A stretch of 64,000 bases of DNA from Chrysomallon squamiferum (GCA_012295275.1 CM022677.1:5681990-5745989); one strand, 5' to 3'; counted from the first letter of the stretch, positions 28,511 to 41,644 are shown. A program made the numbers and translations. The notes: generated from the sequence alone by a model not told the origin.

Positions 28511-28799
28511 ACAAATAAAAGGTAGTCATGTACATATACATATTGAAATGTATGGCTTGACACATGTGCAAACACACAGACACACGCACACACACACACA
28601 CACACACTCTCTCTCCCTCTCTCTTTATTTATTTACTAAAGATATTGCAACATATTTAATAAATATTTAATTTGATTTTGTAAAGTTAATTTATTAATTA
28701 CTTATTTATCAGTATTATTAAAGTATTTACAGTAAGGTGATACCATTTGTTTAGTAACATTTATGTGACAACTGATTACATATTAAAATATTTAATCTT

Positions 28800-28985
28800 A
28801 AATTTTCTCACTCTTGGTTTTACATAAATCTCAGATCTCTTCTCGCAGTCTGTGACTGCTTCTGTCAGTTCTACACAGTAATAATGTTCTGAAATCATAA
28901 AAGTTATTTATAATTATAATTTTACCTGAGTTGATCCAACATTTTCCATGACTTATCTTGCATACCAACATTCTTAAACAATCCT
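28800..28985 (-). pseudogene. Two exon-like blocks inside the MARS1 remnant, unassigned
   Basis: On the minus strand, 28985-28926 reads GLFKNVGMQDKSWKMLDQL before a GTAAAA donor. The block from about 28889, after acceptor tgatttcag, reads HYYCVELTEAVTDCEKRSE, then IYVKPRVRKFKI. Position suggests the GST-to-catalytic linker of MARS1, but I cannot align them convincingly. The two do not join in phase. Confidence 0.3.
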
Positions 28986-30879
28986 CTCAAAACACACACA
29001 CACACACACACAATAAGAATTATAAAAATCTAATAAACATAATATAGACAAACTTACAATAGTTGTATAGTCTGTTGTTTTCCATAATGTTTAGGTACAA
29101 AACTCTTCCCAGTGTGAGTTGATTTCAGTTTCCTGGTCTCAAAAGTAACAGATGTTAAACCAGGATGAAATAACAGAGTTCTGTCATAGAAGCTGTAAAT
29201 AAATTAGAAAAAAAAAGGAATATTTAATAATATCTATGTACTTTTTTAATGTTACTGGTTATCATTATTTATATATGTAGAATGATTACAATTAAAGAAA
29301 ACTGTTAATATCATGTTAACATTTTTAAATATTAATATCTGTTAAGTATAAAACTAAATTTATGAACAGAAATTGTACAAAGAGAAATTCCTCTGTGAGA
29401 GTTCTTTACTGGCAGATAAAGGATGTTTTACATGCAGCTTCAAAAGACAGGAATGCACATCAACTACAATAATGATTATTCCAATAATACAAATAATAAG
29501 GGTGATGATGATGATGATGATGATGATGATAATAATAAGAGTAATGATAATGATAGAAAAAGAAGAAGAAGATTGACAAGAATAATAAGCTAAATAATAA
29601 AATTGTGAGTCTTTTATCTGCTGTAAGTTTTCAACACTGATGTGAACCCTACAACAATTTAGTTTATAATAATACATACTGTGAAAATAACAACAACAAC
29701 AACAAACTGAATGAAAATTTATCTCACTCTTTAACACTCATCTGAGACCTGGTCCACAACAAGTATACATGAACATTATTGGTTCTTCACAACTTTTTAA
29801 AAACTTACCTTTAACGAGTTCAGCCCTTCATTAACAGTGACAAATTTAACTGCTTTTGCTACAGGTGTTTGTGTAAGAACAGAACATCCCCAAGTCATCA
29901 CTGCAGGACACAGTTTCATATCCTCTGAAGAGAAAAATAAATTTAAAATCAATTAAATATTTAAATACATAGTGTGTCATAAGATATTTTAATCATTATA
30001 CAAGCTTAATGGGACAAACTAATCAAAATAAAGCACTTCAGATGATGTCAGTAACTGAATAAGAGAAAATATTAATATACACTTACAAAAAATAATTAAA
30101 CAAAATAATAAGAAGAACTGTAGATGATATCAGTAATTAATTAAAAGCAAAACAATTAATATCAATGATAATTAAAAGAAAGAAAAAAGAAAAGAAAAAA
30201 GAAAAGAAAAAATAACTACATAAATAAATAAAAAAATAAAATCAAAACAGATCCATATGAGTCTGTTAATTAATGTTGATAATACAACATTCAATTCTTT
30301 TGAGTTTGTGTGTGTATATCTATCTGTATATTACTTCAAAGGTGGAAGTACTGATTTCGTTTGAGACAATGATATAAAAGATTATTATGCTTACATGTTA
30401 TCTCAAAACACATAACAATACTACCAATAGGAGCGATTTTTAAAATAAAATTCAATATTAACAATATCTGAAAATATATGTAAATTAAGAGGTCATAATG
30501 AAGAATTTAAAATATTAGTGCATGATTGTGGTTTCAGAAATCCAAATTAATAAATAATTTGAGAAAGAAAAATGGACGGGGGGATGTATGTATATTTACA
30601 TAATTATGTGTATGTGAGTTAATTAACCCTGCCGGTTTGATGATCAACAACGTATGCGATAAACAAAACAGAACAATATCTCATTAATATCTGCACTGAC
30701 ATTTCACGCTGAAAGAAATATAAATCAGATTAAATAAAGAAATAACTAAATAGAGACATTTTTAAATATATGTATGTATACACATAAATAATGGCTGCAT
30801 ATACTGACATACATTACAAGTCTCCTGTATTTCATGACAACTGTATCATGTATGAAGCATGATGTATACAGTCCTAATG

Positions 30880-31010
30880 ACCTCAGCACAATATCATAAC
30901 TCCGCCCCCAAAAGGGAGGTAACTCTATCAGCACTCGGTTTGACAAGCTTAAAACAATGGCGGCCGAATCACTTACACTACACAATTCGTCTGTGAATTT
31001 CTGGATTATT
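30880..31010. promoter_or_regulatory. Candidate bidirectional promoter between MARS1 and CAMSAP remnants
   Basis: A local CpG- and GC-richer patch in otherwise AT-rich DNA. It has a GC box (ACTCCGCCCCC at about 30899) and an ACAATGGCGGCC motif at about 30953 that resembles a YY1 site. It lies about 1 kb upstream of the MARS1 remnant (minus) and just upstream of the first CAMSAP remnant exon (plus). No TATA box was noted. This is inference from motif and position only. Confidence 0.45.
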
Positions 31011-31401
31011 TAAGAGATACTACTATATCTTCGAAAAGCTGTCAGCTGGATTTGAGGTACTTCAGTGAAGATTACATTTGTAACATGTTTTGGAATAATG
31101 ATCGCACCATTTTTACGTCAATTAAATCGGACCGGTCGTCGAAGAAAAGCGAAAAACCTCATGGGATTCACGTGTATATGATTATGAGCCCGACGGTGAT
31201 ATCTTGTGTTGTTTGTTCTTGACAGCCAGGGTAAGTAAAAACATAATTATTTATTTTATTTACATTGGGGTGTTTTCAAAATCGCAACCAGACATTTGAA
31301 AGTACGTGGCTGCCGAGCTTTTACAACTAAAATGTTTAAGTTTGATGATAAAAGTTGGGTGAAACTACAAGTCTGAATTATTCATTGATTACGTCTGGAA
31401 T

Positions 31402-31404
<3 letters not shown>

Positions 31405-31433
<29 letters not shown>

Positions 31434-31435
31434 TG
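31405..31435. repeat. Poly-A tract, about 28 bp
   Basis: An uninterrupted A run in the first CAMSAP intron. Confidence 0.9.
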
Positions 31436-32239
31436 CTAGAAAGGCAGAAATGATTTACTGTATTACCTATAAATACTCAATTTTTTAAATCACGTAATAT
31501 AATGATGAAAATTTCTTTTCAGTTTCCCTTCCTTTTTTTATTTACTAATCTTCAATCTAGTAACTGTCAGTTTTGATTTATTTACATTTTGTTTTGTTTC
31601 TTCTTATTACTGCTACTACTTTTTAGTATGAATTTGTTTTATTTATTATTATTATTATTATTTTCTTTTTTTTTTCTTTTTAAATCTTTATTATTTATTT
31701 TGCATGTTTTTCAGGCCATATTTCATCATTGGCAGAGTTTTTCAGAAACTATATGGAGAAAATGTTCCAAATGAATTTAAAGAACCATTTTATGAAAAAT
31801 CAGATGTGAGTGAAATATTTTATTATTTTCTTTAATCTTTCAAGATTTATGTTCTAATTATTAAAGTTATTATATGCATTGTTGCTTTGTTTTAATTATC
31901 TCTAGTGTCTTAGTTTTTATAAACCTTAGAATTATTTCATCAAAAATAGAAACATTAAATTATCTGAAAATTATCTATGAAGAGATTTGTGTTTGCTCTC
32001 ATGACACTTTTTTCTATAGTACAGTTCAGCAGTCCATTAATGGAATAAAATTAAAAATATATTGCATGACTCTTTAAAAACAAATTACCTTATTCCTTCA
32101 TAGCATCTGTTTAATACAAAAGCAAAAATACAATGCTATATATATGTTCTGTAAAACATTAATTCCTTCATCTTCTCATTAATAGATTTAAATGTATATA
32201 GTAAATTATTATTACTGTTATTGTTGTGTTGTTATTGCT

Positions 32240-32285
32240 ATTTTTGCTATTATTATTATTATTATTACAATTACTACTGTTATTT

Positions 32286-32338
<53 letters not shown>

Positions 32339-32412
32339 GTTGTTGTACTACTACTGTTGTTGTTGTTGTTATATTTATTATTGTTGGTAATTTTTATCAT
32401 CATCATGATTAA
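32240..32412. repeat. Compound (TTA)n(CTA)n(TTG)n(ATC)n microsatellite
   Basis: The core is perfect (CTA)n at 32288-32337, just before the exon at 32462. Overlapping open frames on both strands are repeat artefacts. Confidence 0.95.
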
Positions 32413-32721
32413 AATGTGTTTAAAAAAGTATCATTATTTAATATTATTGTGTAATTTTCAGGTGAAACCTCATCTAAGCAACAGTCTGGTGTCAAGTGAT
32501 GTGTAGCCTGTGTTAGAATGTTTTCTGAAACCTCTCAACAGTGACAGGGTATGTTTGAATATGTGTGTGTGTGTGAATCACTAGATTGTATACTGAAATT
32601 TCAAAAATTTCTGTGTTTGAAATGTTTGTCCTCTTTGTTCACCTTGTTATTAAAACAGGAGTTAGTCAGTGATAACTTGACCTAATGTTAGGACTAAAGT
32701 TTACTTAGTTGTTTTAATTTT

Positions 32722-32724
<3 letters not shown>

Positions 32725-32810
<86 letters not shown>

Positions 32811-32826
32811 GTGTGTGTGTGTGTGT
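32725..32826. repeat. (GA)n(GT)n microsatellite
   Basis: 84 bp of GA followed directly by GT repeats, within a CAMSAP intron. Confidence 0.97.
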
Positions 32827-34424
32827 CTGTCTGTCTGTGTGTGTGTGTGGGAGATTGGATGTATATGTATGTGAGAGAGTTTAGTGTGTGTGGGTGATTT
32901 CATACACAAATAAAAATAACTGAAAAATTGAAAATCATAATAAGCAAAGAAAAATCCATTTGTCTGACAAATGTAGATTGAAAAAAAAATCATCATGTTT
33001 TTGTTAAAACTGCTAAACTTTATATTTACTATTGAAGTTAAATATTTTACGTATCTCACTGCAGTATTGTTCAGGTGCTGTCTAGAAAGTGAATTTACAT
33101 CTCGGAGAAGGATGAATCAGCTGTTACAGAAACCATTCTGAGTTGTGAGTTTATTTTATTTTATTTTTCTGTTGTCAAGAGAAAAATAAGTTTTGTAATA
33201 GTTCTTAATTAATTATAAAATAGTGTAATAATATTCAGTTATTTGCTGTTGTTTTGTTGCATTACTCGGTAACATACTTTATTAATCACAAAGCATGTCA
33301 GAAGTATTAATTATTTATTTATAACTGTTTGTTTATTATTAATTTTTACTTGTTTAGGTATGCATGTACAGCTCTAACTCATGTGCTGATGTTGGCGTAT
33401 GCCAGTGAAGTTGTTTCAGTAGAATGTGCTGTTCAAGCTGTCAGGTATGTTGTTGTTTTTATTTCTTTATTTTATATTATCATGTTAAATACTAAAATCT
33501 GAATCATTTTTTAAATTAAAATGAGTTTGTTTGGGTATGTTAAAGTTTCTTTATTTTATCTTTGAGGTATATTTAAAGACATTCATCCTTCTACTTTGAT
33601 CACTAAGAAGGAGAAGTATTATGATGACTGCAGTTAAATATGTAAATGTAGGAATGTATGAGGAGAGAGGATGAAGGATGGAAAGACAGAGAACAGAGGC
33701 AGATGCAGAATGAAATCTGGGCTGCATATTTTGTATAATTTATCATATAATGCAATGACACCTCAGACTTTTCATTCAGCATTTTGAACAAGACATTTTT
33801 AAACTTTCAGACAAATTACAACTTTTAACACAACCATTGAACTTCCATCAGACACTGAGGTCACAGTTATTTTCTGGTTAAATAAAGTTTGTACTGCTGC
33901 CATTGCAAAAGAGAACAAATCTGAGCAGGTGAATTTGAGTTTGTTTTCTTTTATATTTCTCATTATTCTAAAACTAATGAAGTTTAATTTAATTTAATAT
34001 ATGAAGTTGCAGTTTGTAAATAATATATCAGTAAGTACACATATACACACACACACACACACACATAGACATATACACACACCCACAGACACATGCACAC
34101 ACACACACATGCGTATACTTACATTGATATAAATGCAGTTATTTTGTTGTAAATGTTTATTTCTGTATTTTAAAACAAAGGAATGAGTATTTTAAAGTGT
34201 TTAACTTTCCTGTTACATAGCAGACAATGTACTGTAGTTTCTATTGTCTGCAGACTCAGTTTTCATGGTTAGTTTAATAAACACAAATTTTGTAAATAAA
34301 ATAATGAATCAGTTGGTAAATTTAGCATATATTAAATTATGAATGTTTATATACAGTTTTGAGAGATGTGTTGTTATTGTTTTTTTAATTTTATAATCAA
34401 CAAAATTTATAGAAAATGTTTCAT

Positions 34425-34426
<2 letters not shown>

Positions 34427-34462
<36 letters not shown>
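34427..34462. repeat. (TC)n microsatellite
   Basis: Short perfect TC run at the left edge of the interspersed repeat copy at 34490-34745. Confidence 0.95.
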
Positions 34463-34465
<3 letters not shown>

Positions 34466-34489
34466 TAACAAGCAGCCGAGAGGTTGCCA

Positions 34490-34745
34490 TGACAACTCAT
34501 ACAATGCATTACTCAACTGCAGTGTGTTTTTCTTGAACAATACAGGAAATTTACTTTATCTAATAAAGAAAACAAAAGTAATATACATTTATAAAATATA
34601 TTTATTATGATAATTGAATTACAATACACTCTGTAATAATAATTGTTATTTTAAAATATTAGCAGTTTAATGGACTTTTACTCTCAAGGGTTACTCATTT
34701 AGGTATCATCCCATTTGTTACACATCCATTTGTCACAGACTTTGT
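34490..34745 (-). repeat. Interspersed repeat, copy 1 (intron of CAMSAP remnant)
   Basis: Matches 53320-53600 in reverse complement. Shared blocks are ACAATGCATTA, GCAGTGTGTTTTT, AACAATACAGG, TAATAAAGAAAACAAAA, TAATAATTGTTATTTTAAAA and CCCATTTGTTACACATCCAT, then TTTGTCACAGAC. It is flanked by (TC)n runs on both sides. No open frame, so it may be a non-autonomous transposable element. Ends were not defined precisely and no terminal repeat was recognised. Confidence 0.8.
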
Positions 34746-35554
34746 CTCTCTCTCTCTCTCTCCACAGTCGTATATCATCCTTATTTTTTCCTGTATTATT
34801 AGATATTGACTGCCTCATTGTTATTTATTTTTTCTTAGACATATGTTTGAAAGATGGGTTAGGAATACCTAATTCTTTATATAATCTTTGCCTCATCAAA
34901 ACATTCTCATCAATTTTTCCACTTCACTTACAAGGACGTCCTGTACACCTGAGATAGAATACGAGAAAAACTGTTAGTCTTTCCTGCAGAGCAGTTCTTC
35001 TGGATAGAAGTGATAAAACTGACAGAGACAGGACAGCTTCTGATTGGTCAGGAAGCAGAAAGTAAGTTTTGTGAGAGTTTTTAATTAGTCTTTCATTATA
35101 TTAATTTATGAAATGTATTATTGTACTGGAAAAATTGGGATTTATACTATTCAGTTTTAGTGTATATTTAGAGGGATGCTTTTATGTATGTAAATCAATT
35201 TTTATTATTTAAAATGAATGATTTCAGTCTTTGAAAGATCTTTATACAATGTCAAGTATTTGAGAAGGCTACTAATAAAAAATGTTAATATTAAACAAAA
35301 TTTTAAATGCTTTATTGTTATTTGCCTTTTAAAATACAAAGAACTAGTGAAAAAACATGCTGTGTGTGTTCCTAAATAAAATATTTCTTCTTTATTTTAG
35401 CAGAATTTATATTTATCAATAATCAGGTTATATTGATATATATTTAAAAGATACCGATTTTTTTTTAATTAAGAATTTAGACTATATTAAAAATATACTT
35501 ATCTTTAATTATTCATTACCTCAGACTGTATGTGTTTATCAGTATGTCTGTATG

Positions 35555-38500
35555 CATGCATGCACATTTGAAATAAAATAGCTTAAATATATTTTTATCA
35601 ACACATATTCATTTGTATCTGCAAATGGCATTGATATATATATATAATAGTAAATAATGTTATTAATAAAGGCAATCTAAAATTAATTTTTTGTTTTTTT
35701 TATTTTGCTTTTTCAGGAACATACCACAAAACAGACAAGTGTTGTTACCTAAACATCAAACTGGTATGAAAAACACACACATTAACTTTTCTGTTTAACA
35801 ATCTACTTAATTCTTCTCTGTTTTGGTATTGGTAAAATATTCTCCATACAGAGTAAGAAAAACAGATTAGTGCAAGGATAGTCTACAAAAACAAGTAAAT
35901 TAATTGTGGTATACAAATAGCAGGATAACTTAGTTTACATCCATGCTTCCTTATTTCCATTTGCATTGTTTCATTTCTTTTTAGTTTATTTGTTCTAAGA
36001 GTAATGAAAACCATTTCTTGTTTTGTTTTCAACTCCCAGAATGCAGTTCACTTTATTGTGTTTTTATTTGAAAGTTTAAAAATTTCCTTTGCCATCTCTT
36101 AGTTTTCACTATAATTTGATGATTCTAAGAATTGAGTAAGAGAAATATTTTGTTTACCTACAAAGGTAAATAAAAAAAACTTGTTTTTCAGAAACTGCTC
36201 AGAACACAAGAAAAGGTAATTCTGTGAGCTCACCACAGGAGAGAAATGTCATCAAAGAATCTGTACCAGCCTGGCAGGAACAGAAGCATCTGCAGAGGTT
36301 GTTGTTGTTGTTATAGTAATATCAGTAGTAGTAGTACAACCCATTGTTGTAGTAGTGTGGTTATTATAGCATTAGTACTTAATAATAATCATTCTTGTTT
36401 GTAGTAAAAGGTGATATTTTAGCCAACAATGCTTTGTGATCATAATGTATCTTGTGTGACTCACAGTCAGAAAAATACTGCATGAGTCATAGTACTAGTT
36501 ATAGTAGTAGGAGCAGTACTAATAGCAGATTTATTGTTGCAATAGTAGTAATAATAGAGGGAGTTTGAGTATATAACAGTTAAATGAGAAATTATAAAAG
36601 TCAAATGAAAAGTAGGTGTAGAAACAGGAACAGTAGTAGTTGTAGTAGTAGTTGTTGTTGTTTTTGTTGTAGTAGTTATAACAATAATAGTATAAAAATA
36701 TAGTTGTTAGTTGAATAGGGGGAGAAAGAAAGAAAAATGATTAATACTTTATTTACCATTTTATTTAATATTTTATTCATTTATTTGTTTGTTTATTTAC
36801 TTAATATTTTATTCAGTATTTTATTGGTTTGTTTGTTTAGTTAATAGTTTTTCAGTATTTTATATGTTTGTTTATTTACTTAATATTTTATTCAGTATTT
36901 TATTGGTTTATTTGTTTACACAGACGAGACAGTGCTCTCACCAGTCAGATTCAGACCAGTGTGTTCTTCACTCTTGGCCAACATCAGCCGACCACGTCCA
37001 ACTACAACAACTCTGACAGCATGAAGTTGTAGAGTGTTACTACACCAGGTAACCAATCTCAACAGTCAAATGTGAGCAATCAGGGAGAAAAACTTGAAGC
37101 TTTAATGCTAAAACCAGCCAAAGAAAAACACAGGAAAGAGACAAAACTCCAAGAAACAGGACAACATCTCCAACAATGTCTAGGAAATTTCCTCACACAT
37201 CGCATGTCACAGCTGATGGATTTCCAAGTCAAGGGGACACAACTGTGGAAGCCACTGTCTCTCTGGACCTCAATGCCACACAGAGTTGTCTGTCAAATGA
37301 ACCAGTAAGTGTCAGTCCATGAAAGCACTTGGCAGATGACTGAGAGGACAGTGCATGACAGTGGTAAACACAACAGTCAGGAAGTTGAAGAGCAGGTGAC
37401 GTCTGAAACTGAAGCTGGGTGAGAAGAGAAAGTAAACAGAGAAGAAAACAGCAGAACAAGATGAGACAGAAACTTGGGAAGGCAGTGTTCATGAGAGTGA
37501 TGTCTCGCCACACTGACGATACGAAGGACTGAGCTAGTCCTTTACCTGACTCATACAGCAGAGTGGGACAATGCAGTATCAGAGACTGTAACAGTTGCTG
37601 TCTTCTCACAGTGCTGGAGTCAGGAATTGTTTTCCCAATCTACACATCAAACTGTGACATAGGAAATATGAGGTGTTAATGTTCAGAAAAAATGTTTTGG
37701 TTCACCCAGTACATCAGTGTGTGTCTCTTAGGCTGATGTTTTCACTTCTAGTTTGACAGCGTAAAGAAAATATCCTGTTTTGTTTTTCAATTTTTGAAAT
37801 ATAAATAAATAAATATATGTAATCAAATTTATTTACTTTTCTTAAAATAAACAGTCTAAACTAGCCTGTGATTTTTTTCTCTCTATGTTACGGACATTTC
37901 ATGCACTCAACCTGAATCAGAAAATTCAAATAATTTTGTACAGCTACTAATATATAAGAATTTATAATGTTTATTAAGTTTCAGTTAATATACCAAAACT
38001 ATGTAAATAAAAATATTCCTCACTTTAGGATGTTTAATAATGTTAGCTAAAAATATTAAATTCAAAACAGAATAGAAAATAATTTGAAATGTTTATTACG
38101 ACAAAAAAACAAATTATATCAAAACTACTTTTTCATATAAAAACACAATTTTAGAAAAATGTTATAAAAATCCTTAATTACAAATTCAAAAAAGCATGGT
38201 ATAATTGAACTTGTTTTAAAATGTTTTATAAGGTTTTAAAGATGAGAGCGAAGGGTGCTGTAAAATATAAAAATACCAAGATTTCTGATCTGTCCAACAA
38301 AAGTATAATAATAAAATATTCAAATTAATTAAATAAAAAATACCAAGATATTTGTTTACAGAAAAAAATAACAAATAACTTGTAATCTGAAAATTATTTA
38401 TTCAGAAAATTTATAATTTCTGATTTTATCTTTAAAAAAAAAGAAATTATCTACTACCATTTTATGTTTTATTAAGATAAGTTTATTGGCTAAATCTTTA

Positions 38501-41450
38501 CCAGAAGTCTTGGTGTTCTTTGTTATTTTATACTTGGTATAGATAATTCAGTAGATTAAAAAAAAAAAAAAATGAAAATTAAGAAATACAAAAAATAAAA
38601 CAGAAAAATGAAATTATCTCCCCTGGATCAAACACCTTTATATAAAATGTGTTCTTTTTTTTCAAAGCAGTAATCAAGGATTTCTAACAAATCATTTTTA
38701 AAAACTAAAGACTTTTTTTTTTTTTACACAGACCTGACTGAACTTGGTGCTGTATCTGGTCCAAACATTTTGTATATTGGTCTGTATGTAACTATATCTT
38801 GTATGAACAACACTGACTTCCAATCTGAAATCACACTTTCACAGTTTTATAAATTATTCAGTAAGTAGTCCATGTCTCACACAAGTAATGTTTTTAAACT
38901 TTTGTTTGGTTTGGATTTTTCTAGAAGTTCTCAGTATTCTCCAAGCATTCAGCTTCTTTTTATTTTTTTGTTGAGATGTTTCATCTTCTGCTATTTCTTC
39001 TGCTTGCTTAGTTCAGTGTGATCAGAAAACTTGAAACACTTGGAGACAAACTCAAGAAGCCATTTAGAATGAATGGATGATTATCATTAACACTTCTCAC
39101 TATAAACAATCCTGAAAATTTACAACAAAAATAAATGTGTTTTTACTAAAACTAAAATAATATTCAGAATTGTATAAACAGTATTAATATGTCCTGATTA
39201 TGAAATTTACCTCTGAATTTGTATTATACAATTTGACATGTAAAATCAAGACTAGGTAAAATTCAAATGTGATGTTTTGTGACTTAAAAGCAGAGAGTTG
39301 AGATGAGAAGTAACAGACTTTTGTATCAATCTTGAATTGTGCAGTCTGTTACTCATGTATTAAAATGTACACTGAAAACTGAACATAAAATAGCTGACTT
39401 AATTAACAGTGAAAATTGTAGGGGTTTTTTTCTTACACTGTCATTATCAAAAATAATAATAAATAATTATCATCCGAAACAGACCATTTAAAATTATTTT
39501 TCACACTTCATGGTTATCGAAAGGCCTTAGGGAAAAGTTGTGAGAGAAAAATTTACATTGATTTACCAGACAGTTAAACAAAATGATGTGAAGAATCTGC
39601 TGCAAATAGATTTCTGTACTCTGTGTACAACACCAGCTTGTGTCCAAAACATCAGACATGACATTCATACATTTAAAACAAAAATGTCTGTATTAGAAAT
39701 GTGATGTACGTACAGTTTACTTACCAATCACTCAGCCTGTTAAAACAGCACTCATGTAAAACATCTGATGGTCTGTAACTGTCCTGTGATTTCTTTGCTT
39801 TAAGAATCTGATGTAAATAGATTTCTGTACTCTCTGGTGATTCTGATATAACATCCAGCTTGTTTCTGAAAATAAAACATTACATTGTACATTTTTGTAG
39901 AACTATTACAATTTTATTTCCTCATTTGAATTTGGAATGATGTTTTCAACGAATATATATCTCGAGTGAAATAAAATTTAAATGAAATAAAATAAAGTCA
40001 AATTGTATTTATTAAAATATTTCTTGTTGTTCCTGTAGTTTTGATTATCTGGGGATGGATGTGTGTGTTTAACACAAGTTTGAACAAATCAAGTCAGAAC
40101 CTGTAAGTATGAATCTAATAATTTTAATAATAAAATATACTTTATTTATTTTTATTTTTTACCTTTTTAAACTGATAGCAAATAAAATCTATAATCTTTA
40201 TCTTATTCTAAATTTTAAATTTAAACTTTCTAAAATACATGTTCAATTGACTATTTCCTCTTACAGCTATGTTATCACAATTGGTAAATCAACGACAAAG
40301 TCTGTATTTACAAATAAACAATAAAAATATATGTAATAATATTAATACTAAAACATTCTCAGGTGAAATTAAGTAATTTATTATTTTAAAGTTTATAAAA
40401 TCTGGTAGTAAACTGAATTACTTGTCCATTATACCCAGCATCTGTTTACAAACATGTTGAGTACATCTGAGTGTCTGAGTCTGTACAAATTTCTCTTAAA
40501 AGTCAGGACTGGAGAAGTTATTGCTCTTCACTGTACTGTGCACTACACACATGGTCAAGTGGTCATCCTTGGCCTGAAGGATCCTGGCCTTTCGTCTGGA
40601 CAGAAATAGCTTGTTTATCCTGTAAAGTGATAAATTACATTTATCATTGATAAACCTTAAAAAGTGAGTCAACTAAAAAAAAATGTAACATTTATTATTG
40701 ATTATCTAATAAATAAAATTATAGTTAAAAAAAAAGTATAAAATTTATCATTGGTAATCTCTGGAAACAAAAACAAATTACTATTTAAATCTACCTAAAA
40801 TATTAAAAATACAAATAATTTAGTCAGAATAAATTTATTTTACTCAGGTTTTTCTGTATTTTATTATTGTTCATAATAACCAACAAAAAGGAAACTGAAA
40901 GCTTTAAATTTTTTTCCAATTTAGTGACAAAACTGTAATTGTGTCAAACATTTTTATTAAAAAAGATTATTTCACATAAAAAAATTAATAATAATGATAA
41001 TCTTTAGGAAGAATGAAAAGTAATTTATTTTATTTATGCATCTTCAAAACATAAAATGTAAAATGTGTTTAATAATAATGTTTGTTTTTCTTTTTCTTAT
41101 GTCCAAATAATATAAATACCAGCAGGAATCCTATTACCTAATATATAAAAATGTTTTTTACACATAATAACAATTAACATTTTAAATTAATTCAATTGCG
41201 GCAACAAGAGCCACTATTAATGATTTTATTTCACATAAAAGGTTTGCTCGTAGTTCGATAAATTGGACGTATCGGATTACCTTAATTTACCATCTTTTCA
41301 TAAACACTAATTTTGAAGACCGGACATGACTGTACTTAACGGTAGTCTTGATAAACAAAACCGAGAGGCTCGCTGACCCAGTATTGTATGGTCGTGACCA
41401 TTCGGATCATTCCGAAACTTCCCGAATGCCGTCTTAGTTTCTTCGTCTAC
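35555..41450 (-). repeat. Right arm of the large inverted repeat
   Basis: Reverse complement of 15940-22800 (anchor pairs are given there). It is about 1 kb shorter than the left arm. Visible losses relative to the left include the exon equivalent to 16650-16778 with its TTA tract, the equivalent of 20763-21042, and about 78 bp equivalent to 21380-21460. Alternatively the left arm gained them, but the first contains a conserved helicase exon, so loss on the right is more likely. Confidence 0.93.
38930..40619 (-). pseudogene. DHX8: DHX8/PRP22-like helicase pseudogene (right arm)
   Basis: Three exons remain. 40619-40422 reads DKQAISVQTKG, frame slip, ARILQAKDDHLTMCVV, FSSPDF, stop at 40496-40498, KQMLGIMD. 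39865-39725 reads NKLDVIS up to the LSDW/GTAAGT boundary. From 39111 it opens near-identically to the left arm, with SKWLLEF- and LSKQ-like traces down to about 38930. The exon encoding LPLESILSKM in the left arm has been deleted here (its place is near 41100). The frameshift before KARF and the TAA in place of the family's Tyr (CYENF) are shared with 17381-17578. An extra partial copy of the 39725-39865 exon is at 39545-39650. Confidence 0.85.
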
Positions 41451-41459
41451 TTTGCAGTG

Positions 41460-41613
41460 TTCCGATAATAATAATAAAATAAATAAATAAATAAAAATAA
41501 AATAAAATTATATATCTGCTTCATTTTAACTTTATTTTTTAACTCAAGAAATAGTTTTTTGTTTTTGTTTTTGCTTATTTCTTTTAAGAATAGAAATGAT
41601 TGCTTTTCATCCT

Positions 41614-41644
<31 letters not shown>

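Larger units (their letters stand above)
26804..29924 (-). pseudogene. MARS1: Cytosolic methionyl-tRNA synthetase (MARS1) pseudogene, truncated
   Basis: Minus-strand exon remnants in gene order. 29924-29809 opens MKLCPAVMTWGCSVLTQT, then VAKAVKFVTVNEG, like the family's N-terminal GST-like start. 29192-29058 reads FYDRTLLFHPG...TRKLKSTHTGKSFVPKHYG, weakly like the GST region. 27635-27538 reads CSKCGYHNMRGHQCDVCD, a frameshift, then AVEMKNTKYKSC, matching the zinc-binding CP.CGY..ARGDQCDKCG..INAVELK.P. 26951-26804 ends GDGMKPRCTDCDQKWG, then TLVTLEGYTE, matching [24 protein letters not shown]. Known: MARS1 charges tRNA-Met. The HIGH and KMSKS regions are not found, so it cannot be functional. 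Zinc-knuckle and DGLKPRC-region matches are strong; the N-terminal matches are weaker. It lies head-to-head with CAMSAP. Confidence 0.8.
31110..37660 (+). pseudogene. CAMSAP: CAMSAP/patronin pseudogene, CH domain through mid-protein, crossing into right arm
   Basis: Exons in order. The first ends at 31230 (RVYDYEPDGDILCC). 31715-31805 reads VFQKLYGENVPNEFKEPFYE. 32462-32548 reads VKPHLSNSLVSSDV, then TAG at 32504. 33075-33144 reads VLSRK, TGA at 33090, IYISEKDESAVTETIL. 33358-33444 reads HVLMLAYASEVVSVECAV. 33811-33928 reads TIELPSDTEVTVIFWLNKVC. 34839-35061 reads ICLKDGLGIPNSLYNLCLIK, a frameshift, FHFTYKDVLYT, TGA at 34950, AEQFFWIEVIKL. 35717-35763, 36192-36300 and 36922 onward continue the tail. 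These match CAMSAP hallmarks: VPENLKEPFY, LSRKGIYV..D, DSLYNL.L, AELFWWFE. Known: CAMSAPs cap and protect microtubule minus ends; the CH domain is N-terminal. Three nonsense codons and at least one frameshift show a unitary-style, intron-bearing pseudogene. Confidence 0.9.

Noticed and set aside
28246-28605. A 119-codon minus-strand frame rich in YLFIYLF, looking like a membrane protein
   Set aside because: It is translated (AAAT)n and CA simple repeats. Hydrophobicity is a by-product of the repeat.
28800-29924. Mitochondrial ribosomal protein S21 as the source of the minus-strand blocks
   Set aside because: There is a faint resemblance (AK..KF, CEK..IY), but an unrelated exon lies between and the order fits a MARS1 N-terminus better.
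32192-32506. A 104-codon plus-strand frame and a 62-codon minus-strand frame
   Set aside because: Both are translations of a TTA/CTA/TTG microsatellite. Only the last codons overlap the genuine CAMSAP remnant exon.
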